DNA from: JBGRQA01 sp041725895 | GTDB lineage: Bacteria > Bacteroidota > Bacteroidia > Bacteroidales > Marinifilaceae | DNA: 64,000 nucleotides | Assembly: GCA_041725895.1 (NCBI GenBank) | Contig: JBGRQA010000027.1 | Coordinates: 1 to 64,000 of the forward strand | Direction of reading: 5' to 3' | In this document: positions 53,958 through 63,356 of the stretch, piece by piece | Numbering within the stretch: position 1 is the first letter of the stretch | How the letters are laid out: the number at the start of each line of letters is the position of its first letter | Position numbers and translations under genes: made by a program | The notes under the pieces: model-generated | Database searches by the model: none | Seen by the model: the letters and a program-made list of their open reading frames with translations, nothing else | Told to the model about the DNA's origin: nothing

Positions 53958-55258
53958 TGAAATTACGCGTAACAATTAATAGGTATTTTCACAACATCGA
54001 AATAGCTGTTGAAGCTATTCTTGACAACAAATTGAAGTCCTTGTTGACGGCTTTGGGGATAATATTTGGGGTGGCCGCTGTGATTAGTATGCTGGCTATC
54101 GGAAATGGAGCTCGCCAGGAAATTTTGAAACAGATGGAATTGGTGGGCGTTAATAATATAATTATTTCCCCACTGGAGAAAGGAGATGAGGGAGGTGGAG
54201 AGGAAGCTTCTTCCCGTAAGTTTTCCCGAGGATTACATCTTTCTGACGTGAGAGCCATTCAGGAAATTCTACTCTCTGTGAAAAATGTGACTCCTGAAAT
54301 TGGGATGGACGTGCAATTGGTTGGGGATGGCAAGCGGCAAAAAAGTCGGTTACTTGGCGTAAATTCCGCTTATTTTAGACTCTTTAAAATAAGATTGCAG
54401 GAAGGGGAACTATTTTCTGATTTTCAGATGGATCATGGTATGTCTGTTTGTATCATAGGGGGTGATATTCGAAAGCGAATGTTTCCGAAGGGAAATCCTT
54501 TGAATCAGTACCTGAAATGTGGTAAAGTTTGGTTGAAGGTGATTGGAGTGATCGAATCCCGTCCTCAAGCCAGTGAAACAACTTTGAAGCTCGGTATAAG
54601 TAATCGGAATGACAAAGTGTATGTTCCTACCAGGACTATGTTGTTACGATATCAGAATCGCAGTCTGGTTACCCGAAAGAGTCTTGATGAGAAGGAGGAG
54701 CGGTCTTCAAAGCCCCAGCTGGATAAAATTATTGTCCAGGTAAGAGAGACGGATCAGTTAGTAGCCAGTTCCGAAATTCTGAATCGAATGTTGCTCCGGC
54801 GCCATTCCGGAGTAGAGGATTTTGAAATCAAGGTGCCCGAGATGATGCTTAAACAGCAACAGCGTACCAAAGATATCTTTAATATCGTACTGGGTGCGAT
54901 CGCCGGAATATCGCTATTGGTGGGGGGGATTGGAATTATGAATATCATGTTGGCCTCGGTATGGGAGCGGATCAAGGAAATTGGAACCCGACAGGCACTG
55001 GGTGCCACTCAAAAGGATATAATTGTACAGTTTTTGGCAGAGTCAACTCTGATTAGCATGTGTGGTGGTGCGATTGGTGTGTTGTTGGGGGTGTTGCTGG
55101 CCGGTCTGATTACCCGTATTGCAGCCATTGAAACCATTGTGTCACCGGGATCGGTATTGGTGGCTTTTGGAGTTTCGGTTACTGTAGGAATCGCTTTTGG
55201 ATACATGCCCGCACAAAAGGCGGCGCGTCAGGATCCTGTTGTATCGTTAAGAAACTAA
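53957..55258 (+). CDS. MacB-type ABC permease without ATPase domain
   Basis: 433 residues. N-terminal helix about 24-50 (KSLLTALGIIFGVAAVISML), a MacB-like periplasmic domain, then three C-terminal helices with GGIGIMNIMLASVWERIKEI and GTRQALGATQKDIIVQFLAE. No Walker motifs, so the ATPase must be encoded elsewhere. It is the second gene of a three-gene export operon, overlapping the adaptor by one base. Confidence 0.88.
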   Translation: MKLRVTINRYFHNIEIAVEAILDNKLKSLLTALGIIFGVAAVISMLAIGNGARQEILKQMELVGVNNIIISPLEKGDEGGGEEASSRKFSRGLHLSDVRAIQEILLSVKNVTPEIGMDVQLVGDGKRQKSRLLGVNSAYFRLFKIRLQEGELFSDFQMDHGMSVCIIGGDIRKRMFPKGNPLNQYLKCGKVWLKVIGVIESRPQASETTLKLGISNRNDKVYVPTRTMLLRYQNRSLVTRKSLDEKEERSSKPQLDKIIVQVRETDQLVASSEILNRMLLRRHSGVEDFEIKVPEMMLKQQQRTKDIFNIVLGAIAGISLLVGGIGIMNIMLASVWERIKEIGTRQALGATQKDIIVQFLAESTLISMCGGAIGVLLGVLLAGLITRIAAIETIVSPGSVLVAFGVSVTVGIAFGYMPAQKAARQDPVVSLRN

Positions 55259-55294
55259 CATAAACTATTAATAATATTAAAAATCTATACTCTT

Positions 55295-56788
55295 TTGGAT
55301 ATTAATAAAAGAATTTTTTCCGTAATCGTTTGCGTGAATTTGTTATTTAATGGTACAGCTTTTGCTCAAACCATGGTAAAGAGTCTTTCCCTACCTCAGG
55401 TGATTCAGTTGGCGAAAGATCAATCACTGGATTCTTATGTTGCTAGAAATAAGTACATCGGGAGTTATTGGCAGTACCGTACCTATAAAGCGGATTACTT
55501 ACCTTCCATAAGTTTGGATGCTACTTTGCCTGATTTAAATCGTTCTATCGTGAGGCAACTACAGGATGATGGGACAGACAAATTCGTTTCTCAGAAAACC
55601 CTGAGCAATTACGGGGGATTATCCATTTCACAAAATGTTGGTTTTACGGGAGGTGCTCTAAGTGTGAAAAGTGAATTGGAGCGAGTTGATTTGCTGGATA
55701 TGGAAGGGGAATCCAGCTCCTATCGGGCAATTCCTCTTTCCCTTACTTATGTGCAGCCCTTGTTTGCGTTTAATCCCTACAGATGGGATCGGAAAATAGA
55801 ACCCCTAAAATTTGAGGAAGCGAAAAAGAATTACCTTGCCGAACTGGAAGGCATTGCTCAAAAAGCTGTTGATCTTTTTTACGACCAGATGCTGGACCAG
55901 ATCAACCTTCGTATGGCGGAAACCAATTATGCCAATGCAGATACGATTTACAAAATTGCGCAGGGACGTTACAACATTGGGACGATTGCTCAAAATGAAC
56001 TCCTGCAGACCGAATTGTCCTTTCTGAATGCTGGCTCTTCGCTAAATGAGGCCCGGCTGAATCAAGAGGTGAGTAGGGCTCGTTTGCGGTCCTTCTTGGG
56101 GTACAATGAAAAAATGGATCTCAATTTGGTGTTGTCCGATGAGATCCCTCAGTTTGAAGTAGATGTTGTGAAGGCGAAAGAACTAGCTCTGGCTAATAAT
56201 CCTCTAATGTTTGGGTTGAAGCTTGAGGAAATGCAGGCCGAACGCCAGGTAGCTCAGGCTCGTGCAGAAAATAGATTCCGGGCGGATTTGAATGCCAGTT
56301 TCGGTCTGAACCAATCGGGAGCTTCCTTGAAAAAGGCTTACCAATCGCCAGAGGATTGGGAGCGTCTTCGGGTTGGATTGAGTATTCCCATATTGGATTG
56401 GGGAAAAGGGAAAGGTAAATACCGTATAGCACAATCCAACAGGGAAGTGGCTCGTTTGTCTGTTCGTCAATCTGCGGTTGACTTTGAGCAGAATGTTTAT
56501 TTGCAGGTAATGCGATTTAATATGCAGGATGAGCAATTGAGTATTGCCATTAAGGCCGATGCTATTGCTCAGAGTCGGTATGAAGTAACCAAATCCCGCT
56601 ATTTTATTGGGAAAGTTGGTGTTCTGGATTTAAATGTGGCCTTAACCGAAAAGGATCAGGCGAAGCGAGCCTATGTGGAGGCCTTACGTCGGTATTGGTC
56701 CTGCTACTATAGTGTTCGAAAGCTAACCCTCTTCGATTTTCAGAATCAGGTGTCTTTGCAGCAGAACTTTGATGATATTCTGAACTGA
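55295..56788 (+). CDS. TolC-family outer-membrane channel
   Basis: 497 residues from a TTG start; no in-frame ATG precedes the signal peptide (RIFSVIVCVNLLFNGTAFAQ), and the next Met follows it. Two OEP repeats of long helices and strands (LAKDQSLDSYVARNKYIGSY, GRYNIGTIAQNELLQTEL, SRYFIGKVGVLDLNVAL). It forms the exit duct for the adaptor-permease pair just upstream. The substrate is unknown. Confidence 0.88.
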   Translation: MDINKRIFSVIVCVNLLFNGTAFAQTMVKSLSLPQVIQLAKDQSLDSYVARNKYIGSYWQYRTYKADYLPSISLDATLPDLNRSIVRQLQDDGTDKFVSQKTLSNYGGLSISQNVGFTGGALSVKSELERVDLLDMEGESSSYRAIPLSLTYVQPLFAFNPYRWDRKIEPLKFEEAKKNYLAELEGIAQKAVDLFYDQMLDQINLRMAETNYANADTIYKIAQGRYNIGTIAQNELLQTELSFLNAGSSLNEARLNQEVSRARLRSFLGYNEKMDLNLVLSDEIPQFEVDVVKAKELALANNPLMFGLKLEEMQAERQVAQARAENRFRADLNASFGLNQSGASLKKAYQSPEDWERLRVGLSIPILDWGKGKGKYRIAQSNREVARLSVRQSAVDFEQNVYLQVMRFNMQDEQLSIAIKADAIAQSRYEVTKSRYFIGKVGVLDLNVALTEKDQAKRAYVEALRRYWSCYYSVRKLTLFDFQNQVSLQQNFDDILN

Positions 56789-57004
56789 TTTTCGTAACTT
56801 ATAAAGAGTAAAATTTGACCCCGAAACCTCTCTCGTTGGTTTGTCTGGTTTGTAGAAGCCAGACATAAATAGATGTATAAAACCTTAAACAATTACAGGG
56901 ATATATTTTAAGATAATAAGGTGTTTTTATATATTTAAACGAACTACTGTTGAAAAGCAGGTTTAATTTCTTATGGAATTATTTCTCTCGATGAAAATAC
57001 TATT

Positions 57005-57012
57005 TATATTTG
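57005..57012 (+). promoter_or_regulatory. -7 box of mdh
   Basis: TATATTTG is a perfect TAnnTTTG 70 bases before the mdh start; no clear -33. Confidence 0.5.
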
Positions 57013-57081
57013 CTGATGTAATAGAGAAAAAATTCCGTAATTACAGGTTAGAATTTTAACATATAAAAGAATAGAAGCGTT

Positions 57082-58020
57082 ATGAAAATTACTGTTGTCG
57101 GTGCAGGTAATGTGGGAGCAACCTGTGCGAATTGCATCGCTCAAAAAGAGCTGGCCAATGAGGTTGTTGTAGTGGATATCAAGGAAGGCTTGTCAGAAGG
57201 GAAAGCTTTGGATATGTGGCAAACTGCTCCTATCAATTACTACGATACTCGCGTAAAAGGGGTGACCAATGATTATGCTGCTACAGCCGGTTCCGAAGTT
57301 GTTGTAATTACCTCGGGATTGCCTCGTAAGCCCGGGATGAGCCGTGACGATCTTATTGCTACCAATGCTGGTATCGTTAAAATGGTTACCGAAAATGTAG
57401 TAAAATATTCTCCGGATGCGATTATTATTGTAGTTTCCAATCCTTTGGATGTGATGACTTACGCTGCTTTTCTGACTGCTAAGAAAGCTTCCAATAAAGT
57501 GTTTGGTATGGCTGGTGTTCTGGACACTGCCCGTTACCGTGCTTTTCTTGCCGAAGAATTGAATGTATCACCTAAGGATATTCAGGCCCTGTTAATGGGA
57601 GGACACGGAGATACTATGGTTCCACTGCCTCGTTACACTACAGTAGCTGGTATTCCTGTTACCGAATTGATCGAGGAGGAGAAACTGAACGCCATTATTG
57701 AAAGAACTAAATTCGGTGGTGGTGAATTGGTAAATCTGATGGGAACCTCTGCATGGTATGCTCCTGGTGCCGCTGCTGCACAAATGGTAGAAGCTATCGT
57801 GCGTGACCAGAAACGTATTTTCCCAGTGTGCGCATTGTTAAACGGAGAGTACGGAATGAAAGATATCTACCTGGGAGTACCTGTAAAATTAGGTAAGAAT
57901 GGTATCGAAGAAATTATTGAAGTGAAACTGAACGAGGACGAGAAAGCTCTTCTGGAAGGTTCCGCTGAAGCCGTTAAATCGGTAATGAAAGTGCTTGATG
58001 AAATGAATATCATTTCCTAA
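57082..58020 (+). CDS. mdh: malate dehydrogenase
   Basis: 312 residues, LDH-like MDH type. GAGNVGATCA binds NAD; SGLPRKPGMSRDDL carries the substrate arginines, with Arg at the malate-determining place; VVSNPLDVMTY; catalytic His in MGGHGDTMVP. It interconverts malate and oxaloacetate in the TCA cycle. Terminator follows. Confidence 0.97.
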   Translation: MKITVVGAGNVGATCANCIAQKELANEVVVVDIKEGLSEGKALDMWQTAPINYYDTRVKGVTNDYAATAGSEVVVITSGLPRKPGMSRDDLIATNAGIVKMVTENVVKYSPDAIIIVVSNPLDVMTYAAFLTAKKASNKVFGMAGVLDTARYRAFLAEELNVSPKDIQALLMGGHGDTMVPLPRYTTVAGIPVTELIEEEKLNAIIERTKFGGGELVNLMGTSAWYAPGAAAAQMVEAIVRDQKRIFPVCALLNGEYGMKDIYLGVPVKLGKNGIEEIIEVKLNEDEKALLEGSAEAVKSVMKVLDEMNIIS

Positions 58021-58044
58021 AATTTTATTTTAGTATTTAAGGGG

Positions 58045-58078
58045 AAAGGCCAGCCTTCGGGTTGGCCTTTGTTTTTTT
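58045..58078 (+). terminator. mdh terminator
   Basis: AAAGGCCA pairs with TGGCCTTT around GCCTTCGGGT; GTTTTTTT follows. Confidence 0.9.
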
Positions 58079-58118
58079 GTGTATTTGGCAGTTACTTGCG
58101 GAAATATACACAGGAAGG

Positions 58119-58148
58119 TTTGTTTCTGTCTGGAAAAAGGTATATTTG
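58119..58148 (+). promoter_or_regulatory. promoter of the aspartic-protease-like gene
   Basis: TTTG at 58119-58122, 18-base spacer, TATATTTG at 58141-58148. It lies inside a longer open frame that starts at 58069, which shows that the real start is the ATG at 58177. Confidence 0.7.
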
Positions 58149-58176
58149 TTTTTCTTACCATAAAAAAAGGAGCAAA

Positions 58177-58608
58177 ATGCTTATTGAAGTGCCTTTCGAG
58201 GTGGTGGAACTGGAGAAAAACAGCTATCATCTTTTTGTTAAATGTAAATTGAACGGTGAACAGTACGGGGACCTGGTGATTGATACGGGAGCCTCCAAAA
58301 CTGTGCTCGATCGAAATTTTGTCGATCAGTACCGGTCAATGGAGAAGGAGGAGGAAAGCGTTCAATCCAGTGGATTGGGGGGAGGAAAGATTGATACGGA
58401 AATGGTTGAAGTTTCGAGTTTACAGATAGGAGACCTTGAAGTTTTTACGATTCGTCTGGCTTTAATTGATCTTTCTGAGATCAACCAGATGTATGAGAAA
58501 TATTGCAATCGAAAAATTTCAGGACTTTTGGGGAGTGACTTTCTGCTCCAGCATCAAGCCTGTATCGATTACCATCGGAAAAGATTGGTTTTTCGTAATA
58601 GTGATTAA
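58177..58608 (+). CDS. retropepsin-like aspartic protease-fold protein
   Basis: 143 residues from the ATG at 58177, chosen because the promoter box lies just before it. A single clan-AA domain with DTGASKTVLD (active Asp) and the later SGLLGSDFLLQH hydrophobic-Gly block, the usual pair for one retropepsin-like lobe. Such small proteins would work as dimers. No signal peptide, so cytoplasmic. Substrate unknown. Single gene between mdh and secDF. Confidence 0.82.
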   Translation: MLIEVPFEVVELEKNSYHLFVKCKLNGEQYGDLVIDTGASKTVLDRNFVDQYRSMEKEEESVQSSGLGGGKIDTEMVEVSSLQIGDLEVFTIRLALIDLSEINQMYEKYCNRKISGLLGSDFLLQHQACIDYHRKRLVFRNSD

Positions 58609-58680
58609 TGTTTCATAACAGCCTAATATTTACATTGATTTAGTTGCTATTTTCGAGGAAAGTTATTTCAAAAAATTTAA

Positions 58681-58688
58681 TATATTTG
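58681..58688 (+). promoter_or_regulatory. -7 box of secDF
   Basis: TATATTTG, 64 bases before the secDF start; no clear -33. Confidence 0.5.
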
Positions 58689-58751
58689 TGCGATAATTTA
58701 CGGTTAAAAATATAAAATACCACATAATAAGAATTTATTAAACCTAAACAC

Positions 58752-61700
58752 ATGCGAAATAAAGGAGCGATTAGACTACTTGCTATAGCTTTTGCTTTAG
58801 TGAGTTTGTATCAATTGACTTTTACCTATTATGCGAAAAAAGTTGAGAAGGATGCCGTTGAGTATTCAGCGGGGGACGAGAGTAAAAGACTAGCCTACCT
58901 TGATTCCATCCGGGGTGAATCTGTTTACAGTTTCCTAGGATTGAAGGATTACACCTACAAGGAAGTTAAGGAGTTGGAAATGAACCTGGGGCTTGACCTG
59001 AAAGGGGGGATGAACGTAACTATGGAAGTTTCCGTGGTAGAGATCATCAAAGCGATGGCTAACAACAGCAAGGATGAGACCTTTGTTGCAGCTATCGAAA
59101 AAGCCAAGCAGATGCAGGCCAACAGCCAGGAAAGTTTTGTTGATTTGTTCGCGAAAGCATTTGAGTCGATCGATCCTAATGCACAGTTGTCTTCACCTGA
59201 TATCTTTGGAACTTTGGAGTTGAAGGATAAGATTAAATTTGGTGCAACCAACAAGGAAGTGATTGAGGTAATCCGTAAGGAAACCGATGCTGCTATCGAT
59301 AACACCTACAACATCCTGCGTACTCGTATTGACCGCTTTGGTGTAACACAACCGCAAATTCAGAAAGCTGATATTTCCGGTCGTATTATTATCCAGCTTC
59401 CAGGGATTAAGGATGCTGCTCGTGTAAGAAAGTTACTTCAAGGTACTGCAAGTCTGGAGTTCTGGGAGACTTTCGATAACAGCGAGATCTATCCTTACTT
59501 GCTGCAGGCAAATGCAAAAATGGTTGAGCTGAATGCTTTAAGTGAGCCTGTTGCGGAAGAAGCTAAGGCTGAAAAGAAAACTGAAGCTCAAGAAGGTGAA
59601 GAGGTTGCTCTTTTGGATAAAATTGAAAAAGAAGGTGAGAAGGATTCTCTGTCTAGCTATGAAAATGAAAAGGAATTGGCTAAGAAATATCCTTTGTTTG
59701 CTAAATTACGTCCCAACACTTATGGTAACGGACAGTTGATGAAAGGTTCTGCTATTGGTATGGCTCACTTCAAGGATACTGCAGAGGTGAATCGTATGCT
59801 TGCCATGGCACCAATCAAGTCTTTGTTCCCAAGAAATTTGAGATTGTATTGGGGTGTGAAATCTCCAAAATGGGAGAAATCAGGCAACCTGTTTGAATTG
59901 TATGCCATCAAGGTAACCAGTCGTGATGGAAAGGCTCCTTTGGATGGTGATGTGATTACATCCGCTCGAGGGGAGTTTGGTCAAAACAAGGCAGAAGCTC
60001 AGGTTTCGATGACCATGAATGGTGAGGGAGCTAAAACATGGGCTCGTTTGACCAAAGACAATATCAACAAATCCATCGCAATTGTTTTGGATGGTTACGT
60101 ATATTCTGCTCCAAACGTTTTGAGCGAAATTAAAGGTGGAAATTCTCAGATTTCCGGAAACTTTGACATTGCCGAGGCAAAAGACCTTGCCAATATTCTA
60201 AAGTCAGGTAAATTGCCTGCTCCTGCACATATTATTGCTGATGAAGTAGTTGGTCCTTCTTTGGGTGCTGAATCCATTCAAAAGGGGATGTGGTCTTTCC
60301 TTATTGCTTTTGCTTTAGTGTTGGTTTACATGTTCTTCTTCTATAGTAAAGGAGCTGGTTTAACAGCCAACCTTGCTTTGATTGCCAACTTGTTCTTTAT
60401 CTTTGGTATTTTGGCTTCCTTGGGTGCGGTGTTAACACTGCCTGGTATTGCCGGTATCGTATTGACCATCGGTATGTCGGTGGATGCGAACGTACTGATT
60501 TATGAGCGTGTTCAGGAAGAGTTGAAAGCGGGTAAAGGATTGAAGTTAGCTATTTCTGATGGTTATAAGAATGCTTATTCTGCAATTATCGATGGTAACT
60601 TGACTACCTTACTAACCGGTATCATTCTTTACGTATTCGGTGAAGGTCCAATTAAAGGTTTTGCAACTACATTGGTGATCGGTATTTTCTCTTCTCTGTT
60701 TGCTGCGATTTTCATTACCCGATTGATTTTTGAAGGTTCCCTGAAGCGTAACCGTAACATTACTTTCTCTACTACCTTTACTGATAACTGGTTGAGAAAT
60801 GCAGGTGTGAAATTCCTTGAGAAGCGTAAGATTTTCTATGTGATTTCCGGTATTGCTCTTGTTCTAAGTATTGGATCCTTGGCAACTCGTGGTCTGAACC
60901 AGGGTATCGACTTTAAGGGAGGTAGAACTTATGTGGTTGCTTTTGATCAGCCTGTAGCTGTAGAGGCTCTTGCCAAATCTTTGGCTGGTGAGTATGGTGA
61001 TGCTCCTGAAGTGAAAACTTTCGGTGGTTCCAACCAGGTGAAAATTACCACTAAGTACAAAATTGACGAGTCGGGAACCGAAGTGGACGACGAAGTGGAA
61101 AGCAAATTGTACACTGGATTGAAGCCTTACTTGGCAAAGGATACCAGTAAAGAGTATTTCCTTGAGAACAATCGCAAAATGTCTCAGAAGGTAGGACCTA
61201 CCATTGCTGATGATATTCGTCAGTCTGCTATCTGGTCTATTCTGTTTGCGCTGATCGTGATCTTCGTATACATTATGGCTCGATTCAAGAACTGGCAGTA
61301 TGGTTTGGGTGCGGTTGCTGCCCTGACTCACGATACATTCATTGTATTGGGTATTTTCTCTTTGGCTTATGGCTTCCTGCCATTCTCACTGGAGATTGAC
61401 CAGGCATTTATCGCTGCGATCCTTACTGTAGTGGGTTACTCTATTAACGATACCGTGGTTGTATTTGACCGTATTCGTGAGTACCTTGGTTTGTATCCTA
61501 AGCGCGATCGTGATGAGGTAGTGAACAACGCTCTGAATTCAACTTTGAGACGTACCTTTAGTACATCATTGTCTACTTTCGTGGTATTGTTGGCCATCTT
61601 TATTTTCGGTGGAACTTCAATCAAAGGATTTACCTTTGCTCTGTTGGTAGGGGTTGTAGTAGGTACCTACTCATCGCTGTTCATCGCTACTCCAATTGCT

Positions 61701-61754
61701 TACGATACTCGTATCCGTTTGCAGAAAGTAGCTGCTAAAAAAGCTAAGAAATAA
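58752..61754 (+). CDS. secDF: fused protein-export membrane protein SecDF
   Basis: 1000 residues. SecD half: first helix about 7-27, LGLDLKGGMNVTME, a long periplasmic region with a charged, Glu/Lys-rich insertion (about 272-310), then six-helix bundle with GMSVDANVLIYERVQEEL. SecF half starts near 700: NQGIDFKGGRTYVV and VVGYSINDTVVVFDRIRE. It uses proton flow to pull preproteins out of the Sec channel. A fused SecDF is normal in Bacteroidota. Terminator follows. Confidence 0.96.
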   Translation: MRNKGAIRLLAIAFALVSLYQLTFTYYAKKVEKDAVEYSAGDESKRLAYLDSIRGESVYSFLGLKDYTYKEVKELEMNLGLDLKGGMNVTMEVSVVEIIKAMANNSKDETFVAAIEKAKQMQANSQESFVDLFAKAFESIDPNAQLSSPDIFGTLELKDKIKFGATNKEVIEVIRKETDAAIDNTYNILRTRIDRFGVTQPQIQKADISGRIIIQLPGIKDAARVRKLLQGTASLEFWETFDNSEIYPYLLQANAKMVELNALSEPVAEEAKAEKKTEAQEGEEVALLDKIEKEGEKDSLSSYENEKELAKKYPLFAKLRPNTYGNGQLMKGSAIGMAHFKDTAEVNRMLAMAPIKSLFPRNLRLYWGVKSPKWEKSGNLFELYAIKVTSRDGKAPLDGDVITSARGEFGQNKAEAQVSMTMNGEGAKTWARLTKDNINKSIAIVLDGYVYSAPNVLSEIKGGNSQISGNFDIAEAKDLANILKSGKLPAPAHIIADEVVGPSLGAESIQKGMWSFLIAFALVLVYMFFFYSKGAGLTANLALIANLFFIFGILASLGAVLTLPGIAGIVLTIGMSVDANVLIYERVQEELKAGKGLKLAISDGYKNAYSAIIDGNLTTLLTGIILYVFGEGPIKGFATTLVIGIFSSLFAAIFITRLIFEGSLKRNRNITFSTTFTDNWLRNAGVKFLEKRKIFYVISGIALVLSIGSLATRGLNQGIDFKGGRTYVVAFDQPVAVEALAKSLAGEYGDAPEVKTFGGSNQVKITTKYKIDESGTEVDDEVESKLYTGLKPYLAKDTSKEYFLENNRKMSQKVGPTIADDIRQSAIWSILFALIVIFVYIMARFKNWQYGLGAVAALTHDTFIVLGIFSLAYGFLPFSLEIDQAFIAAILTVVGYSINDTVVVFDRIREYLGLYPKRDRDEVVNNALNSTLRRTFSTSLSTFVVLLAIFIFGGTSIKGFTFALLVGVVVGTYSSLFIATPIAYDTRIRLQKVAAKKAKK

Positions 61755-61773
61755 TCTGATATATTTCACAGGA

Positions 61774-61808
61774 GATGCCCCGGTCATAAGATCGGGGCAT
61801 TTTTTTTG
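61774..61808 (+). terminator. secDF terminator
   Basis: ATGCCCCGGTC-type stem: ATGCCCCG pairs with CGGGGCAT, then eight T. Confidence 0.92.
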
Positions 61809-61918
61809 TTATCTACTGTTTATTGTCTAAAAAGAAGATTGGCTGGAGTATTGTCGGTAAACCATTACAATCCGTACCATTGTTCGGCCAAATATTTTGC
61901 TTGGTATTAAATGGAAAC

Positions 61919-61950
61919 TTTCTGGTTTTAAGATTTCTTGGGTATATTTG
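61919..61950 (+). promoter_or_regulatory. promoter of tatA
   Basis: TTTC at 61919-61922, 20-base spacer, TATATTTG at 61943-61950. An open frame beginning at 61938 overlaps it, so translation should start at 61968. Confidence 0.55.
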
Positions 61951-61967
61951 TTGAAAATACACTTCAA

Positions 61968-62195
61968 ATGGAAAATATGCTTTTATTTATCAGTGGAATG
62001 GAGATTGTTGTGATCCTTTTGGTGATAGTCATGCTCTTTGGTTCTAAGAAGATACCGGAGCTGGCCCAGGGGTTGGGAAAAGGAATGAAGGAGTTCAAGC
62101 GGGCAACCGATGACATCAAGAAAGAGATCAAGGACGAAACAGAAGTGATTGATAACATCAAAGATTTCAAGAACGACATTACCAAGAATTTGTAA
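61968..62195 (+). CDS. tatA: twin-arginine translocase subunit TatA
   Basis: 75 residues from the ATG at 61968. A single N-terminal membrane helix (MEIVVILLVIVMLFG), the hinge FGSKKIPELAQGLGKGM, then an amphipathic helix and charged tail. It forms the pore part of the Tat pathway for folded proteins. tatC is not in the window. The RR-type leader of the phosphoesterase at 16252 is a possible substrate. Confidence 0.93.
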   Translation: MENMLLFISGMEIVVILLVIVMLFGSKKIPELAQGLGKGMKEFKRATDDIKKEIKDETEVIDNIKDFKNDITKNL

Positions 62196-62215
62196 AACCT
62201 CAAGTATTTATTGTA

Positions 62216-62258
62216 ACCCTCTGCTTTAGGGCTATGCCCCCAGGGAGAGGGTATTTTA
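62216..62258 (+). terminator. tatA terminator
   Basis: ACCCTCT (62216-62222) pairs with AGAGGGT (62246-62252), with further CCC/GGG pairing inside; ATTTTATTTT follows. Confidence 0.65.
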
Positions 62259-62267
62259 TTTTGTAAT

Positions 62268-63203
62268 ATGGACTATATCTACCTCTTGTTGGGATTCTTT
62301 ATCCTTTTGTATAGTGGCGATCTATTGGTAAAGGGTGGTGTTGCCCTTAGTCAGCATTTTAAAGTTTCGACCCTTGTTGTTGGAGTCACCGTGGTTTCTT
62401 TTGGTACTTCAGCGCCTGAATTGTTTGTGAGTCTGGATGCGGCCCTTTCAGGTAGTCCCGATATTTCGATTGGAAATGTGGTAGGATCCAACATATCCAA
62501 TATTGCACTTGTACTTGGATTTACTGCAATCCTTTTGCCTTTGCCGGTAAGGAGTAATTCCATCCGGTTCGATTGGCCGGTAATGATGGGGGCTTCTCTT
62601 CTGTTTTATGTATTTGTATTGGATGGATATCTTAGGTTTTGGGAAGGTGTGATTTTTATTGCTCTTTTGATCTGTTTTATGGTTTGGACCATCCGTAAAT
62701 CGCGAAAAGAATTTTCTAGTTTTTCCGAAGAGGTTCGCCCCGCTAAAATTTCTATTCCCAAGGCGGTTTTTTTAATCGTACTTGCCTCTCTGGGCTTGTA
62801 CTTTGGAGCCAATATGTTGGTGGAGAGTGCTAAAAGTATAGCTTTGGATTTTGGTGTAAGTGAACGGGTTATTGGACTTACCCTTGTTGCTTTTGGGACT
62901 TCGGTTCCTGAATTGGCAACATCAGCAGTGGCAGCTTTAAAAAAGGAAATGGACATTTCTGTGGGGAATATTATTGGTTCAAATATCTTTAATTTGCTTG
63001 GGGTATTGGGTGTAACTTCCACTGTTCACTCAATTCATGTTGGAGATCGAATGATTTCTTTCGATATTCTCTGGATGCTGGCCATTTCATTTCTCCTCTT
63101 TCTGCTTATTCTTCCACTAAGGAAAGCGAAGTTGCATCGATGGAAAGGGATTTTGCTCTTGATGGTATATCTCTCTTATGTTTACCTCGTGTTTTTTCGA
63201 TAA
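62268..63203 (+). CDS. Na+/Ca2+ exchanger family protein (CaCA, YrbG-like)
   Basis: 311 residues, ten predicted membrane helices in two inverted halves. Alpha repeats: FGTSAPELFVSLDAA with GNVVGSNISNIALVLG, and FGTSVPELATSAVAA with GNIIGSNIFNLLGVLG. These hold the ion-binding Glu/Ser/Asn residues. It exchanges Na+ (or H+, K+) for Ca2+ at the inner membrane; ion choice is unproved. Single gene with terminator. Confidence 0.93.
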   Translation: MDYIYLLLGFFILLYSGDLLVKGGVALSQHFKVSTLVVGVTVVSFGTSAPELFVSLDAALSGSPDISIGNVVGSNISNIALVLGFTAILLPLPVRSNSIRFDWPVMMGASLLFYVFVLDGYLRFWEGVIFIALLICFMVWTIRKSRKEFSSFSEEVRPAKISIPKAVFLIVLASLGLYFGANMLVESAKSIALDFGVSERVIGLTLVAFGTSVPELATSAVAALKKEMDISVGNIIGSNIFNLLGVLGVTSTVHSIHVGDRMISFDILWMLAISFLLFLLILPLRKAKLHRWKGILLLMVYLSYVYLVFFR

Positions 63204-63216
63204 ATATAACTCATTA

Positions 63217-63248
63217 AGCCTCAGCTTCTCTTGCTGGGGCTTTTTTTT
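63217..63248 (+). terminator. exchanger gene terminator
   Basis: AGCCTCAGC pairs with GCTGGGGCT (one G-U type step) around TTCTCTT, then TTTTTTT. Confidence 0.9.
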
Positions 63249-63356
63249 GTGGAAACAAATTGTATTATGTAACATACTTGTTGGAGGGCATTGATTTAAT
63301 GTTGTTTAGGCATGGCTTAACCGGTTATTTTGTTATCTTTAGGGCTGACAACCGCT

